Shown here in pieces: positions 45,180 to 57,830 of a stretch of DNA of 64,000 nucleotides. Every line of letters starts with the position of its first letter. The first letter of the stretch is position 1. The notes beneath the pieces were generated by a model. That model was given only the letters and a program-made list of their open reading frames with translations. It was not told the DNA's origin and ran no database searches. The stretch spans positions 5,022,001 to 5,086,000 of the forward strand of contig JARFIW010001670.1 of the NCBI GenBank assembly GCA_036346225.1. Reading direction: 5' to 3'. A program made the position numbers and the translations under genes. The stretch comes from Platerodrilus igneus. Taxonomy: Eukaryota; Arthropoda; Insecta; Coleoptera; Lycidae.

Positions 45180-47095
45180 ACACCTGCTGCACATCTTAAA
45201 GAAATATACTTGGATCACAAATAATAGAGATGTTAGCCAAGATCTTCAGAGAGCTTTTTTCACTTAACTAACAACATTGAACAAGAAAATGATGCTACCT
45301 TACTGGGAGAGAGATTTCCCTTGTCTAATATACAGCAAAAAAAGACTAGTATAATTATACCCAAAAAAACCAACCTGAAGGGAAAAGACGGCCATAAGTG
45401 GTTAACTAAATTACCTTACATGTGATTTTTCAATGCTCCACCCGAAGGTACTACATTGGCCAGGAAGCGAGTTTTTTTACCTGGAAAATTTGGAATTTTG
45501 CCAAACCCTTGCTGTTCCAAGCAAGGTAGGAATCTTTAACGTGCGTGACAACACTCACACACGGGACCTCCATTTTACCTCTCATCCGAACGAGGGTGTA
45601 TTTTTGTGAAAAATGCTCGCCTAACACTTTTCAACCAGATCATGTCGGGATTCGAACCCGGGACCTTGGGCGTAGTAGTCACACACATACCACTATGCCA
45701 CGGAGCCACCCGGTCAACTAAATTATCACTAAAATCTAAAAGAACAGTAGAAATTTAATTCATTTTGTGGTTGGCAGCAGAGGAAGAGCTAAAGCATATT
45801 TAACTGTTGATGATCACTTCATGCATTTCATTTCTGATGATATACTTGATATAATTCTTGAACACACCACTGAGGAAATTACCAGACAATCTTAGAAGTA
45901 TGCTAAAAGCCAAATCCTGGGTATCACATGTTTCGAACTAAGAATTAATGGCACTTTTTGCTGTGTTGATTCTCTCCTCGGTAAAAAGATAATCATGTTA
46001 ACGCCAAAGTAATGTTTGATTCTACTCTGTCGGGTTTATTTTATAAAGCTTGCATGTGCTACGAACGCTTCCACTTTTTAATTAACTGTCTTCGATTTGG
46101 CGATAAAGAAAGTAGAGAGGACAGAAAGCAAGATGGTCCTTTTGCACATATACGAAATATATGGGAAATATTTATTGATACCTGCAGAACATCCTATACT
46201 TGACTATAGAAGATCAACTTCTAGGTTTCCGTGGCACGTGTCCATTTAAGCAAAATATGTAATAAAGATTGTGATGCTATGTGATTCTTCATCAAAGTAC
46301 CTAATTGACACCTGTCCATATTTAGGAAAAGGAACAAAAACAGGAAGCTTACCAGTGGCAAATTATTTTGTAAAATAATTATCAAAGTCTGTTCACGGCA
46401 GTAATCGAAATATCACGATGGACAGTTGGTTCACTTCGGTAGCCCTTGCTGATGAACTATTGAAAGAGCCATATTAACTTACACTGTTAGGAACAATAAA
46501 AAATAAAACAGAGATACCTCTTGAACTATTAGATACGAAGGATAGAAAGCCAAAAACTTCAATATTTTGTTTTGATTAAAGTAAAACTTTGGTGTCTTAT
46601 ATGCCCAAAAAAAAAATAAATGCGTTGTATTGCCTATCCACATTACACGAGGGAGCTGAAATTTCAGAACAAAATTGTAAATCACAGATAATTCTAAATT
46701 ATAATAAAACGAAAGGGGGGGTTGACACTTTTGATCAACTTTGTTCTAATATGAGTTGTAGCCAAAGAACTAGAAGATGGCTGTTATGTGTGGTTTACGG
46801 AGTGATAAATTCAGCCAGTATTAATTCATATATAGTCTATTGCTACAAAACAGTTCAGATGGGCAAAAAACCTTTACCACGTGAAGAGTTTATAATTGAA
46901 TTGACCCATCGTCTTGCAAAGCCATGGATGGAACACAGAATAAGCATTGCAAGTTTGTGTCAAAATATTCGCCAAACTATTTGCGAAATACTCAAGGTAG
47001 ATGCGGTAGATAAAAATACCGTACTTCAACGTAAAAAACGTACAGTTTATTTTTACTGCCCGAGTAAAATAAAGAGACAAATATTCATTAATTGA
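45180..47095 (+). pseudogene. piggyBac-like transposase
   Basis: The N-terminal half is badly frameshifted (GKDGHKWLTKL at about 45380, then VVGSRGRAK). From 46012 MFDSTLSGLFYKACMCYERF and FAHIRNIWEIFIDTC match piggyBac. The first catalytic motif, usually DEQL after Val/Ile, reads IEDQLLGFRG, so the first Asp is changed. The second (TMDSWFTS, 46420) and the third (KGGVDTFDQLC, 46720) are kept. The C-terminal part (46589-47095) is open to a stop after KRQIFIN. It ends without an obvious Cys-rich domain. A SINE interrupts the N-terminal part. Confidence 0.8.
45400..45725 (-). mobile_element. tRNA-derived SINE inside the piggyBac gene (copy 3)
   Basis: The body is 45414-45711, about 298 nt. The target duplication is GGTTAACTAAATTA (45400-45413) and GGTCAACTAAATTA (45712-45725). 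On the minus strand the head is strikingly tRNA-like, with TGGCATAGTGG as A box and GGTTCGAATCC as B box, so this is the best-preserved of the three copies. It was inserted by a LINE machinery after the piggyBac copy arrived. Confidence 0.9.
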
Positions 47096-47732
47096 ATTAT
47101 AACTAAATTGTAATAAATATTTTTGACTTTGTTTTGAAGGCTTAAATATTTTTTAACGTATCAGGATGGTGGTTATATGCTTTTAAAGTAACTATGTAAG
47201 TGCTATTTACTACATATGCCATTCTATGTGGCGGTAAACTACTTTCCTATCGTATTATAAGTTGTATTTACAGACATTAACTGTTACCGCGGCAAAATTT
47301 TACCAAACAGGAAACCGTGAACTTACAATTATTCATCCGTTAAAACAAGTAAAACCTCTGAAGTATATGATGGTCTGGATTTATTTTGTGATTTCATGCA
47401 TTCCTAGATACCGCCAGTGTAAACGGAGACCTTCTAAACAACATTTTATTTTGACCAATAAACAGGGTATTCGTGACGACTTATTAAGACTATTATGCCA
47501 GCATGATGTTTGAAGGTCATATGCTGAGATTTGATGTTCAAGATTATTTGAATCTATTGCGCATGACGTCAGCCACATCCGATAATAATTCTACTCTACA
47601 TTCAAGAAATATAATTCTACAGCAATTTCGTTAAAATTACTTAATCATTATTTTGTTTAAAAATATGTTTCATCATAAGCATAAATGTAAATATAATAAA
47701 AAATAAAACAAAGATATTTATCAGTAACTGTT

Positions 47733-48490
47733 TGTTACGTGCAATTTGCACTTAAACATTGTTATTAGTTTAGTTTTGATGTATGGAAGTTTCGCGCCAT
47801 AATTTCAAAAGACTCAGTGTGCGGGAATTTTAAATAGACTAGGCGTGTGCTTCCGATACGTCATAGTAGTGCATTTGCGCAAATCGTGCAATGCTAGAGG
47901 GGTAAACGAAAAGCTTCGCGGACGTGAAAAGGACAAAGAGAGTGGGGAGAAGTGTTTCCGGGACGCTCTAAAACAGGGCTGTTTGCCTTTGATCTTCAAG
48001 TGAAGTAGTCGTGCCTGGTATCGTATCTTATCTTATTATGTAGATTCCCTTGCCTTGCTTATCTTTGTTTGTCTTTGCCTGATTAAACCTTTCCTGTCGT
48101 TCCACTACATTTAGGACTCTGATACGACCCTGGAGCAGCCCACGACCCTGATGTCCAAGCTCAGCCAACACCACCGGAGCCCGGAGCAATACCATCTTTA
48201 TCGACCCAGAAGGATGATAGGCGTACCTGGGGGAAAACTGGACCTATCATGTGAGTAAATTATCTTTTATCTTATATGTATGTAAATTTTCCGATTCTGG
48301 CGCAGTATAAATTATTGGTGACGTCATGGTAGTTGGCTACGCGGAATCTGTAATAAGGTTCGCGCTTCCGGCCGCCAGGGACGTTGCATTGCTTTCGTAT
48401 TCATGGCGCTTGCGCGATGTATTTTATGAACTTTGGTAACTGTATTTATCGGCTGCTAACTGTATTACCGACTTTTAAGAACTATCTATC
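47733..48490. mobile_element. Second copy of the 775-nt repeat family
   Basis: It shares TGTTACGTGC, GGAAGTTTCGCGCCATAA, TGACGTCA, GGACCTATCATGTGAGTA and CTTGCGCGATGTATTT with 23607-24381, in the same orientation. By eye it is 75-80 percent alike with indels. The 3' end is unclear beyond about 48480. Confidence 0.65.
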
Positions 48491-49380
48491 ACCATATAAA
48501 TGTATCACCAATAAAAGTGTAATTTGTTATGTAAATGTAATAGGATTTTAAACTTCCAGAAGAAATTGTTATAAAGCTACAACATTTAGTGTATATACTC
48601 CCTGTATGTTTGTTGTTTTTTTTTTGTACTTTTCTTAATCTTCTTTGGGAATTCAACCACTCATATGTTAAAATGTTTTCCAATCTTCAAGTTATAGAAT
48701 TTATATGAAATTTAACTATAAAAAAATTAACCAGCTCATTTCACGTTAAGCATATTGGCTATCTCAAAGTCGCTCCCAGGGCGCAACACAAATTGAAGGC
48801 ACTCATTCTTCTATACTAAAATTTTCACCTATTGTATTCAAGCCAAATATATCAAACATTAAGAAATCAAATCACCGTCAATTTATTTAATAAATGCCAA
48901 ACTTGAAATTTTTATTATTTTGACGTGTTACATTCATTTATGGCCGATGAATTAAAAACCACATGGATTCTGTTTCTACTCTTCCTTAAGTCAATAATAT
49001 CCTATATATTTTACCTGTTTATAATAAATACGGTTGTGAATAATTTTCAATTTCAATCTATCTACTTGAAAACGACGAGTTGATGCTATAAATTCTATAG
49101 TAGGCACCTTATTTTGAGTATCTGTTAACTGGCTACACATAACTATAGCGTAAAATTAATCCTTATTCTGCTACGACCAAAAGACTCGTTGAAATAGTGT
49201 ATTCTATTATTTGATAAAGCTTGAGTCGAGTTTTCTAATCTCCTTTTTGGTATGTTGATAATGCGAGGAATCTTTGAATTCTTGTTATTTAAACAATTTC
49301 AATTTGATTCTGCAGTTCGTCCTTATATGTATTTTCTAAAGTACTCGTCCTATTACTTCAAGAGCGATACACGTTTTTTT
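48491..49380. other. No supported feature
   Basis: Intron-like AT-rich sequence; no gene or repeat was recognised. Confidence 0.45.
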
Positions 49381-50760
49381 ATATAAGAAGTGCAGATCTT
49401 GGCTGCATCGGTAAGTGTTCCTGCATTATTAATACTAGTAAGACTCTCTTTTTAGCTCTTAGCTGGAGGCCAAATTGTTGTACGTAGGCCGATTATTCTT
49501 CTTATGTAGAATCAACTGCGCTGGTATGTGTTCTGCTGTTCCAGGGAGTGTCGCAGCGCTCAACATTTGTCAACTATGGTGATGCTACATCTGACCCCAG
49601 CACCCAGACGCTTCGCTGACTCACCTCCGTGGATGCAATGGGCACACGATAATAGCTGGCACTTGGAGGTATGTTGTATTAGTGTTCCCATATATCGGGA
49701 GCACCTCCTTTCTTCCTACTTTTGTTGGTCGTGCGTCGCTGGTGCTCCATAGTACTTCACTACATGATTATTAGAATTTGTTCGACCATAAATAATTTTT
49801 TTTTATTTTAACACTGGTATTATGAGCAATCATAAGCAGTAGTTTTTCTTTTCTTTCTTTTATTAATGAATACTAAATGTCAAACAAAATGCGCACTTCG
49901 TACGTAAATTTCTAAAATTTGTTCTTTAAAATACAACTACTTATTTATTTTTTTGTTGATGCAAACCAAATTCTTTTTTTATTAATGGTTACTGTAAATA
50001 GAAAATTGATGATATATTTTTGTGTGTTGCTAGGAATCCCCCCCTCTCACCGCATTGGTAGTTAGCCTGGTATTTCTACATTTCTTGTGTTCTGTTTCTT
50101 CATCGTGATCCGTGCGGTTCCGCACTTTAAATATCCTTTCTTTTTCTATCTTACTCGTATGCTGCATAACGTAGCAAACGATCCTAGATCATGGAGCGAA
50201 ACGTAAATGAAGACGATTTTAACAACTATGAGTAGTTAAATTCCCTAAGAAGATTAAGAAAAAAAAACATTTAGTGTATTAATTTAGGTATAGGGGAATT
50301 TTTTAGAACTGCATAGGGAAATGTTGTGGTTCACACGGATATTCAGGACATCGGCTTATCTTTGCGGTCTGAGATTATGCTAAGTTGGCAATTCTCACGG
50401 TTGGAACGGGATTTTCCCACCAATGTGTGTCAGAGTGCTTCAACCTCTTCTGGAGGGGGTAGCCATTAACATGGGAGAAAAACGATTGGAACTCGAGACT
50501 TGCTTACCGTCTGCGAAGTATCGATGTGTTCATTGTATTGGTAAGTGGTTCCCATCTCCCCTTCCCACGTTCTTATATCATATCGACATGTAGCCCTCAG
50601 TGAAGCAACACGAACCGCAGGAGGAAGCCACGATGAAGGCTGCCCTAAGGATCAGAATTTTTGCATCAGCAGAGGACTATTGGGATGTGTCATTTGTGCA
50701 TAATATATACCTCGGGTATTTAACTTTGAATGCGGAGCTAATGTTACAAAATTGAATATA
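49381..50760 (+). other. Possible exon cluster, unknown
   Basis: Several donor-like sites lie close together: GCATCG/GTAAGTG (about 49410), GCTG/GTATGTG (49524), TTGGAG/GTATGTT (49669) and TATTG/GTAAGTG (50541). The segment 49541-49668 follows GCTGTTCCAG and is distinctly GC-richer than its surroundings. Its best frame reads SPPWMQWAHDNSWHLE but has no homology I recognise. The segment at about 50590-50755 has an open frame ending NAELMLQN. These may be untranslated or alternative exons of the FEZ/unc-76 gene or of another transcript. Confidence 0.25.
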
Positions 50761-53685
50761 GCGCAATGAATTTTAGACTTGTAAATCTAGTCGTCTTAGG
50801 CTTACTATGATTCTAGAATAATCATTGTTTTAATTATTGATACAAAGCATTTAATTCTATTTTATTGGCGCCAAGGAACAAGAACATAATTGTTTTGAAA
50901 AGTTGTAATTTATATAGGTACCAACTGGATTGTAAATATCAAAATTGAAAATGTTTGTCTTATCACGAGAGCTGTAAACAGGTTATTGATTTTTTTATCG
51001 TGTACCATAATCAAGTTGTATACTCCTACAAGTTTTTTAGGTCATTAAATAACCATCGGAAATGAATTCACATGCATGAAATATTATACAATATTAAAAA
51101 CACAGCATATTGTAGTTGTTAGTTATATTTTCTACAGTGATGGCTATATTTTTATAATTCTTTGATTACATTTTGTATTTATTGACCTTTTGTTGCAGTA
51201 ATTTGTCCAACCTAAATTAGTGGAGCAATTTCTGTGAAGAATAATGAAAAGCACGTAAATATGTATTTGACAAAAGAAAAAGTATACTTTTTGTTTAGCA
51301 GTTGTCAAAGTTTCTGTTCTAGCTTATTTATTGTTGTTAATTTGATGGTGTTCCTCATGTATATTTTGACATTTTAAGTTAAGTGTAAATAATGTTTTGC
51401 TTCAAATTCTAGTCTAATTAATGTAATAATAAAATAATATTAAATGTTGGAAAAATATTAGTGTAGATAAGCGAACCACAAAGTGTTAATGCCTTTTAGT
51501 ATATAACAAACTTAGCACAGAATATGTGTATCAAATATTTGATATTTTGTAAGGTAAAAGTTAATTATGCTGAAGTTGAGTGGGTGTATCTAAAGTCCAT
51601 GAGTGGCTAATGCTTTATTTGCGATTAGAATATGTAAAAGTCAAAACTTCATAAAATTGTATTTATATTGCCTCTAGGGGCAAAAATTCCATCTATTATA
51701 TTCACGTTTGACCAAATACACTAGAAACATTTTACCACTTAATAAAACTGCTACGGTTCGTATTCATACAAGATCATATTTATGCAATGTAAGGGTTACT
51801 ATGTAATTCACAAATAGGTATGATTCTATAATTGTATATACAGAATGATTCACAACTTCATAGTAATATTTTAACTGATGCTAAAGAATGGATCATAGAT
51901 TTGGTATTTTCGCACAAAAAATGTTTTTCAAAATTAAAATTGAACCGAATGTTTTCAGGGTATGTATAAAAATAATGAGGCAACCAACTAATCATGTAGT
52001 CTAATTGAAATTCTGTGGTAAGTGACCTGGGTATAATGCTTAACTGCATGACAAGTCTATGGAAAAATTTTATAGCATGGTTTGAGGTTTAAATTTTACA
52101 AAATCACAAGTTGATGTTAAGGGTGCCAATGACATCACAGGCCTTTCAAATAAGTTTTATTCGTAAGTCATTAGTAAACTGCGTTTTTGAGTTTCACTAC
52201 GAACAATGGGTGTTCTACCTTACAATTAGCCAGCTTGCAACAAAACGCCAGTAATACCACATGATTGGCATTTGCAATTCCTTTTTGGTGTCAGTGTTGA
52301 AAATACTCAATAATCGCAGTTATAAATTTAAAAGGATCAAATGACAGAAGCGTTTGTTGATACACAATAGAGTTCCTTGTTTAATGTTTATTCAATTCTA
52401 GTTTTATCATACTTTTGCTGCTGAATTTTAATTGTGTAGGGAACATCAAAGGTTTTGCTTTTAAAAGTAGCATTTTACAAACTCGCTATTTGTAGTAATA
52501 GTAGTAGTAGTTGGTAAAGTAGTACAACCTTGTTTGTATTACGACTTGAGATGCAGTTCACTAATGAGTAACAAATAAACTTTATTTGAAACGTCTGTTG
52601 ATGTCATTGGCCCTGCTAAAAATAAAAGACATCTATTTGCAGTTTTGTAAACTTTAAATCCCAAACCATACTATAAAATTTTATGATAGACTTCTCAGGC
52701 AGCATAAACATTATGCGGGAGGTCACTCACCAAAGAATTTCTATTATAACTTGCAGTTAGTCGCCCCTTTATTTTTATACGTACCCTGAAAAGGTTCAGT
52801 TTTAGTTTTAGTTTTAGAAAGTAACTTTTTGTGCGAAATTACAAATCTACGACTCCTTCTTAAGCATAAGTCAAAATATTCTTATGAAATTGTGAATCGC
52901 TTTGTATATTAGAAGTTAAGTGGGCTGCATTTATGTTGTAATTCATAAATTGTTTTCTGATAAATTGAAGGAAATTATGCGATTAATAATTATTAATACG
53001 AATATGGCAATGTAATAGATGAACTTCATTGCTTCATAACCTAAGCTTATAAATTAATCTAAAAAATAAACACAGAAAGACCGTTGTTACTGTTGAAAGG
53101 AAAGATTTCTAGAAATGTTAAAAATTGGTGTCCAATTACTTAAACTTTCTCAAAACTTTCTGTAGTTATAACCTTGATTGCAGCTGTGAATAATGAGAGA
53201 TTTGCCTAGCAATATTGTGGTTTCAGGCAGAAGTACTTGTGCAACAGTCTACAATAGTTTTGCAGCCGTCATTGTTAGACTGGTTAATAGTATTGGTTCT
53301 GCCCAATGCCCTATTCAGGACAGCAACAAAATGTTAACAAGTCTAACAGCTACAACTGTAAAATTATTGTTTTTTGTACAACTACTTGTCCCTAATGATA
53401 CAAAGCTTAAGCAGACTATTAGCATTAGTTTGCTAGGAGTGTTGATATTCGGAGTCTGCAACACAGTCGATGAGTACACATTGTATCTAAGTAGTCAGTA
53501 ACAGCATCACACTCAATACCCAAGTCGTGAGAAAACATGACTAATCACTGTTTAATCCTTATTTTAGTGAGAAGCACAAGTACATAGTTATTAAAGTGGT
53601 GTTGCTGAAGTCTGCTCTTCGATGATTTGCTTCACATTGTTTTGCATATCACCAAAACAAAGTTAACAGTAAACAGTACATTATT
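50761..53685. other. No supported feature
   Basis: AT-rich sequence with a 102-codon open frame at 53193-53501 that has no ATG-linked context, splice sites or homology I can support. Confidence 0.4.
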
Positions 53686-54312
53686 TTATATTTATTTCAT
53701 TTTCTTTTCTTGTCCTGATGAAGCCCCTTACAAAAGTGCGTGAAACTTTGACCTTAGTTTATAAGATGACATGGTCCCCAACCCGGAACAATAAATACTT
53801 ATAATGACTCTGGCCGTGAAAGCATCCAACAATATCACAATAACCTTTACGGGGAAGATATTGTAAACAAAACAAGAACTTTCAGTAACCTTAGACACTC
53901 ATTAGCAAAAAAAAACTTTGTATGCTCAACTTGTTTGTTACGGTGCCATAAGAAAAAGCAGAAACGTTACGTTCACTGATACGCTACACTCCTCTCCATT
54001 CCTGATCACTTATGCATCAAGTTCTCGCTCTATATAAACTACCACTTTCGCTACTTTCAGCAGTTACTTTGCCACAAGATGCCTTTTGGCTTAAATGGGC
54101 TGGTAAGTCTGCTAGTTCCGAAGTAATTTTTCATATTCTTTACACTAACTTGTCTACTTAATATTTTATCATTCTTATCTTTATTATTATTTTTATATTT
54201 CATTTTCTTTTCTTGTCCTGATGAAACCCCTTACAAAAGTGGGCGAAACGTCGACTTCAGTTTATAAGATGACACGGCCCCAACCCGCAGCCATAAAAAT
54301 TTATAATTCTCA
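53686..54312 (+). repeat. Direct repeat of a ~120-nt CTGATGAA...GAAAC motif
   Basis: Two copies (53690-53812 and 54192-54305) share TTTCATTTTCTTTTCTTGTC, CTGATGAAGCCCCTTACAAA or its variant, GTGGGCGAAACGTCGA-type sequence and AGTTTATAAGATGACA. They lie about 500 nt apart in the same orientation with AT-rich sequence between. They could be the ends of a small retroelement or a tandem duplication. Confidence 0.6.
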
Positions 54313-56240
54313 TTCTGCGTCGGATATCTAACTATGGTATTTTTCCCCACTCTATCTTGTGTTCGGTCAGAGGATTTTTTTTATCATAGTACAGTCCTCT
54401 TATTGAGTTTGGGTAATGAAACTTGGGGAAAGTACTTGAAGTTTCCTGTGATTTACTTAGATTAACTTCTGTATTCTCTTGTGTGCACTATAAAATGAAT
54501 ACATTGTAACATTTGTATGAAAGGATTAAATCGTCTGCAATCTGATATCCATCAATTTCTCCAGTGTTTTTTCCTGGTATTGCAACTACGTGACATTGAA
54601 TTTAATTTATTTAACTAAATTTGAAAAAGCTCTCCTATATTTGAGGTGTTAATTAATGAATTCCCTGGATATTTGAGAAATATTAATGAATTCCTGGTCA
54701 TTTCCTTGATAATTCTAAAGTTTTCTTAAAAATAACATGTTTCTACTATGGGAGTTTACAGTTCTACATATTGTTTTCCATGTTTGTGGTTTTTACAATA
54801 ATTTATGAACCTGAATTACGTCCTAATATTTCTTATACCATAAATAACTTTCTAATTTCGTGGTTTGAGTTTATTACTTTAATTATACTAACTGCCCTCG
54901 TTGGAATTATTTTTTCTAAAAACAAAAGAATTAAAATATTATGGTTAATTCATCTTAGTTATTTATGAAATCTATTATACAAAGTGTGTCATATTTAACT
55001 TATTCGTTCAATTTTACTAAATTTTCCGTACCCATTTAATTTTATAGCTAACATAAAGTGCTCACATTACAGTGTTTAATCTTCTGTAAATTTACTGCTG
55101 CGAATATTATCCTAGATTCATACGATATAATACATGCTATTAAATATTTATGATTATATGGTACTGATAAATTTTAATAAATATATCTCTGGGCTATACA
55201 TTACGTAGGTCTTGTATCTAAAAAGAGCAATTATTATTATTAATTCACACAGTTTTTATGTAGTTCTATCACATTATGTAAGTAACCTTTCAACTATGCA
55301 ATTGTTCCACAAGGAATGGTTAACAAAAGGTATTTGGTTCATAATGTACTTCTATGATGTTATCAATTCATACTTCTAGCACAATAAACTTTTATAAACA
55401 ACTTCAGCTAGTGTAATTAACTTTTATTATTTCTGAACATGCATGAAAAGGAAATTACATGTTTGGAAATTTTCCAAGTATAAAGTCATTGTACATATTC
55501 GTATGCTAACTTAAATTATCCTTGTTGTGAGCTTTCATTGATGTTAAAAATGTGGTTGTTTAAAAATGAGTAATATTTATGCACATTATTTATGAATTTG
55601 CTATTGATTTTATATTGCTAGATGTTTAAAAAGTCATGACTCCCAAGTGATGTTTTATTGCAAAAGTGATATTAGTTTTAATTATAAAAGTCTATTTATT
55701 ATGTAATTAGTGATCTTGCCATATTTTTCTTTAGTTATTTAGCTTTTCAAATAATACTCGTACTATAAGAGCATCTAGAAACTATGCCGTAAGTGGTCTC
55801 ATATTACATACATGTAGATCTCTAATAATAAAGTTCTCCTTCCACCAAAATGCAGTAGTGTTTTTATTGACATTTGTTTCATTATTGGAAGCTATTTCTT
55901 TGTACAAGATATTTAGGCATAAAGTAGAGGGTATCTGAAACACCAAGCCAAGCATGTAGTATATGGAAGCCAACAATAAGAAAAGGTTTGTAAAAATATG
56001 GTTTTCGCACAGCAAGGTTTGGATATATGCATGTAGCATATCTTGCATTACGCTACATTTTACAATGAATTTTTAGGGTTTGAAATTACTTAATTATTGT
56101 CTTGAGAGTATTTTTAAAATTCTGAATATGTATTTTATAATTAGGGTACGTTTATTTAGTTATTTGGAATTTTTTTGTGTATTTTGAGTTGAAATAATTC
56201 GTTACATTTCTTATTATATTTTGATTTTGTTATACATAAA
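54313..56240. other. No supported feature
   Basis: AT-rich intron-like sequence. Only short chance open frames are present. Confidence 0.45.
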
Positions 56241-56241
56241 G

Positions 56242-56272
<31 letters not shown>
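56241..56272 (+). repeat. (TA)n microsatellite
   Basis: About sixteen TA units. Confidence 0.95.
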
Positions 56273-57785
56273 AGTTCAATCGTGAGTAGATGTACACTAC
56301 CCAACCAAACTGCACCCTCGTTTGTTTTACCACTTTTTTAATGTACTGAATTTACTATGTATGCCAAATTTTAATATATCAAAGTTGCCTGATGCCAAAT
56401 TAATTTATGTAACTGTTTATGACTTTAATTTTTGACGTTATGATATATTTACGGTACTTACCAGAAATATACCGCGCTGAAGGCCTTCCTTTAACTGCTG
56501 ACTCAAGTTCGAAATCGCCGTACGCACTTTCACAAAAGATTCTCCAACACTGTCCGCTTGCGTACTGCCTCCAGGTGTTCTTAAAAACAATTTCGATGAC
56601 CCAAACCTGAAATAAATTTACCCCAATTTAGAATTTAGCAAAAAACCGTTGTCTACTTCCCTGCGTTAATTCTTCCTCGCCGTATCTTGATCTCCTGTTC
56701 CTCTGCTCCTACCCCAATTAATCCTCTCTTCGCACAATCAATTCAAACCCGCTGTCCTATTATAATTCACTCCTAGTCCTGCTATTCCAATTTTCCATAC
56801 GATGTCCTTACTGCCGTTTAATCTTCTCAAATCAATCCAAAATTATTTATGTCGTCGATGCCTTCTTTATCCACTCCTATCCCTTACTGCCGTTATACCA
56901 AATCTATACCAAAACCAACACCAATCTTCTCAAACAAATATCCGTCGCTTTCCCCTTTGCACTAATAACCACTTCCAAAATCTTCTTTAAATACACGCTG
57001 ACTTTCCGTTGCACTTTTAAACACTTTTACTTTTTTAATACTGTCGCCTTTTTACTCGAAGCTTCTTATTCCTTTCACACTTGGATTAAATAATACTCGA
57101 TGATACTTATATAAACTTTTATTTCAAAATATTTTACACTTTAACGCAGGTTTCATAAAATAGGTCTTTATCTGAACAAATTCGAAAAGTAAGTCCCTTA
57201 TTTATTTTGCTTAGTTATTAAATCAACAAACTTAGCTTACTAGAATAACATTTTAAACATATAACATCCAATAACAAATCATCTTTCTTTCAGTGTCCAA
57301 CATACCTTCGCTACAGTCTTTATAATAATTTTAAATTTCTACTATTGGTCCAAAACACTTCACTAAACTCCAATAACCTTTTACATTTTGATTCACTTTA
57401 GATTTTGATTTACAATTCGTCCAAAAGTTTGATTCTATAAAAGGAAAAGCCAAATAATTTATACACGACCTGGACGCTTTGTTATATTGCAGATATCCAT
57501 AAATGCGTTCGGCTTTCCGACGGCAAATGTACTCAACTGGCTCATGAAATATCAACTCAGTATAAAACCTCAAGCACCGTGCATTATATCAACGTCATAA
57601 AGTCATGTTATCTACCTTTTGGCATATAAGTTTCAATCTGAAATGGTACATACTTTAACGTATGTAAAGTATAGCAAAATTTATTTTTTTTAAATTATTA
57701 AATCTGAAATATTGATCCTATCGTTTGGCATACACCCCTATTAATACAAATATACCTTTAGAAACCTTATACCCCCCCCCTTTAC

Positions 57786-57786
<1 letters not shown>
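56273..57786. other. No supported feature
   Basis: Non-coding sequence. From about 56640 to 57050 the + strand is pyrimidine-biased. Confidence 0.4.

Positions 57787-57828
<42 letters not shown>
57787..57828 (+). repeat. (TA)n microsatellite at the LTR element's edge
   Basis: About twenty TA units end directly at the TGCTGTG start of the LTR, so the retrotransposon seems to have inserted into this tract. Confidence 0.9.

Positions 57829-57830
<2 letters not shown>

Noticed and set aside
45640..45711. A genuine tRNA gene (minus strand)
   Set aside because: A and B boxes are good, but the sequence is the head of a 298-nt SINE with target duplications.
53193..53501. 102-codon frame on the + strand
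   Set aside because: No homology, no splice or promoter context, and residue use like random AT-rich sequence.
53693..54305. CTGATGAA...GGGCGAAAC as a hammerhead ribozyme
   Set aside because: The core words are present, but stem II has an extra base, and I find no cleavage triplet with matching stems I and III.
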